This document shows, piece after piece, positions 5,205-5,684 of a stretch of DNA of 5,684 nucleotides. Each line of letters opens with the position of its first letter. The first letter of the stretch is position 1. The notes beneath the pieces are model-generated. The model worked only from the letters and a program-made list of their open reading frames with translations, was not told the origin of the DNA and searched no databases. Origin of the DNA: Bacillota bacterium (lineage in GTDB: Bacteria; Bacillota_I; Bacilli_A; RF39; UBA660); assembly GCA_018381595.1 (NCBI GenBank), contig JAGZRP010000061.1, positions 1 to 5,684 on the forward strand. Direction: 5' to 3'. A program made the position numbers and the translations under genes.

Positions 5205-5368
5205 TACGTATGGAAAAAAAGAGCAGCAGGTAAATTTTGGAAGTTAACGTGTTTATTACCTATTTGGGTTTTAGTAACTTTTGCTGCGAAGCGAAACTAT
5301 TTAAATAAACACCCTAGTTTTTAAATTTACTACCTCTTTTAAAAATACGAAAAGAAGGAGGAGACATT
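5205..5368 (+). promoter_or_regulatory. Structured rpsD leader, probable S4 autoregulatory RNA
   Basis: Ribosomal protein S4 is known to repress its own gene in B. subtilis by binding the rpsD leader; this leader has the right place and length. Seen in the sequence: GCAGCA (5223-5228) pairs with TGCTGC (5282-5287). Inside it GGTAA (5229-5233) pairs with TTACC (5256-5260), and AAGTTA (5241-5246) with TAACTT (5275-5280). GTGTTTATT (5249-5257) is a perfect 9-base complement of AATAAACAC (5304-5312), outside the first stem, which makes a pseudoknot. AAACTA (5294-5299) pairs with TAGTTT (5315-5320). GTAAATTT (5230-5237) can also pair with AAATTTAC (5323-5330). CCTCTTTT (5333-5340) can pair with AAAAGAAGG (5350-5358), covering half of the Shine-Dalgarno. 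Some of these exclude each other, which suggests a switch. The exact fold is inferred by eye. Confidence 0.75.
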
Positions 5369-5684
5369 ATGTCAAGATACACAGGATCAACTTACAGAAG
5401 AGCTCGTCGTGTAGGATTTTCTATTACTGAAACAGGTAAAGAATTAGCAAAACGTCCTTACGGTCCAGGAGCTCATGGACAAGACCGTAAAAGGAAATTA
5501 TCTAACTATGGAGAACAACTTCAAGAAAAACAAAAAGTAAGATATATGTACGGACTTAGCGAAAAGCAATTCAAGAAAACATTTGAAATGGCTGGAAAAT
5601 TAAAAGGAGTTCACGGTGAAGACTTACTGAAATTACTTGAAAGTAGATTAGATAACTTAGTTTACCGTATGGGATTTGCAACAA
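5369..5684 (+). CDS. rpsD: 30S ribosomal protein S4 (5' part, runs off the window)
   Basis: S4 is a primary 16S rRNA binding protein that starts 30S assembly and acts in decoding fidelity. It also represses its own synthesis. The first 105 codons are present, about half of the usual ~200 residues, and the frame is open at the right edge. [16 protein letters not shown] at the start, then [34 protein letters not shown] and [14 protein letters not shown] match the Bacilli S4 consensus closely. No CxxC zinc motifs appear near the N-terminus, so it is the cysteine-free form. The S4 RNA-binding domain begins near residue 93 and is cut off. AAGGAGG (5355-5361) lies 7 bases before the ATG. Expression is from the strong promoter and structured leader upstream. 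Confidence 0.98.
   Translation, partial: MSRYTGSTYRRARRVGFSITETGKELAKRPYGPGAHGQDRKRKLSNYGEQLQEKQKVRYMYGLSEKQFKKTFEMAGKLKGVHGEDLLKLLESRLDNLVYRMGFAT

Noticed and set aside
5210..5233. Seven-codon frame MEKKSSR in the rpsD leader, a possible upstream ORF
   Set aside because: It has no Shine-Dalgarno site, starts within a few bases of the expected transcript start, and its bases are better explained by the leader stems.
5205..5368. T-box or other riboswitch in the rpsD leader
   Set aside because: The T-box core sequence is absent, there is no terminator with a T tract before the gene, and the gene encodes S4. Protein autoregulation is the better explanation.

Overview
The window is AT-rich DNA of Firmicutes type. 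It has strong Shine-Dalgarno sites (GAGGTGA, AGGAGGTGA, AAGGAGG), consensus housekeeping promoters and compact intergenic spaces. Two markers narrow the source: ezrA, a cell-division gene typical of Bacilli and relatives, and an alpha/beta-type small acid-soluble spore protein (SASP). Together they point to an endospore-forming member of the Bacilli/Erysipelotrichia side of the Firmicutes. I cannot name a species.

Layout: (1) 1-498 holds a possible last codons of an upstream + strand gene, a small 98-residue one-helix membrane protein with its own promoter and terminator, and a 32-residue lysine-rich mini-gene on the minus strand. (2) 515-2038 on the minus strand holds the SASP gene, with its own terminator and a sigma-G-like promoter, and thiI, a rhodanese-less tRNA 4-thiouridine/thiamine sulfurtransferase. 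(3) 2041-2121 is a compact divergent promoter region with mirror-image extended -10 elements, driving thiI leftward and a 316-residue HEXXH protein rightward. (4) 3065-3104 is a shared, bidirectional terminator between the HEXXH gene and a convergent 76-residue acidic orphan protein. The orphan sits just downstream of ezrA on the minus strand. (5) 3332-5069 carries ezrA and its terminator hairpin. (6) 5070-5684 is a divergent intergenic region carrying the ezrA promoter and a near-perfect sigma-A promoter. The latter drives a ~160-nt structured leader and the start of rpsD (ribosomal protein S4), which runs off the right edge.

How it fits together: from memory, B. subtilis carries ezrA, a NifS-type cysteine desulfurase (nifZ), thiI and a SASP gene in the same neighbourhood, with rpsD nearby. 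The window therefore looks like a conserved Bacilli block. The desulfurase that normally lies between ezrA and thiI is missing. A predicted cytosolic zinc-metallopeptidase-like gene and the 76-residue acidic gene occupy its place. The rpsD leader shows long-range complementarities, including a 9-bp pseudoknot and a hairpin over the ribosome binding site, as expected for autogenous control by S4. The least described items are the HEXXH protein, the 76-, 98- and 32-residue proteins, the mirror promoter and the dyad around the spore-gene -10. I see no mobile element, CRISPR array, tRNA or rRNA gene.
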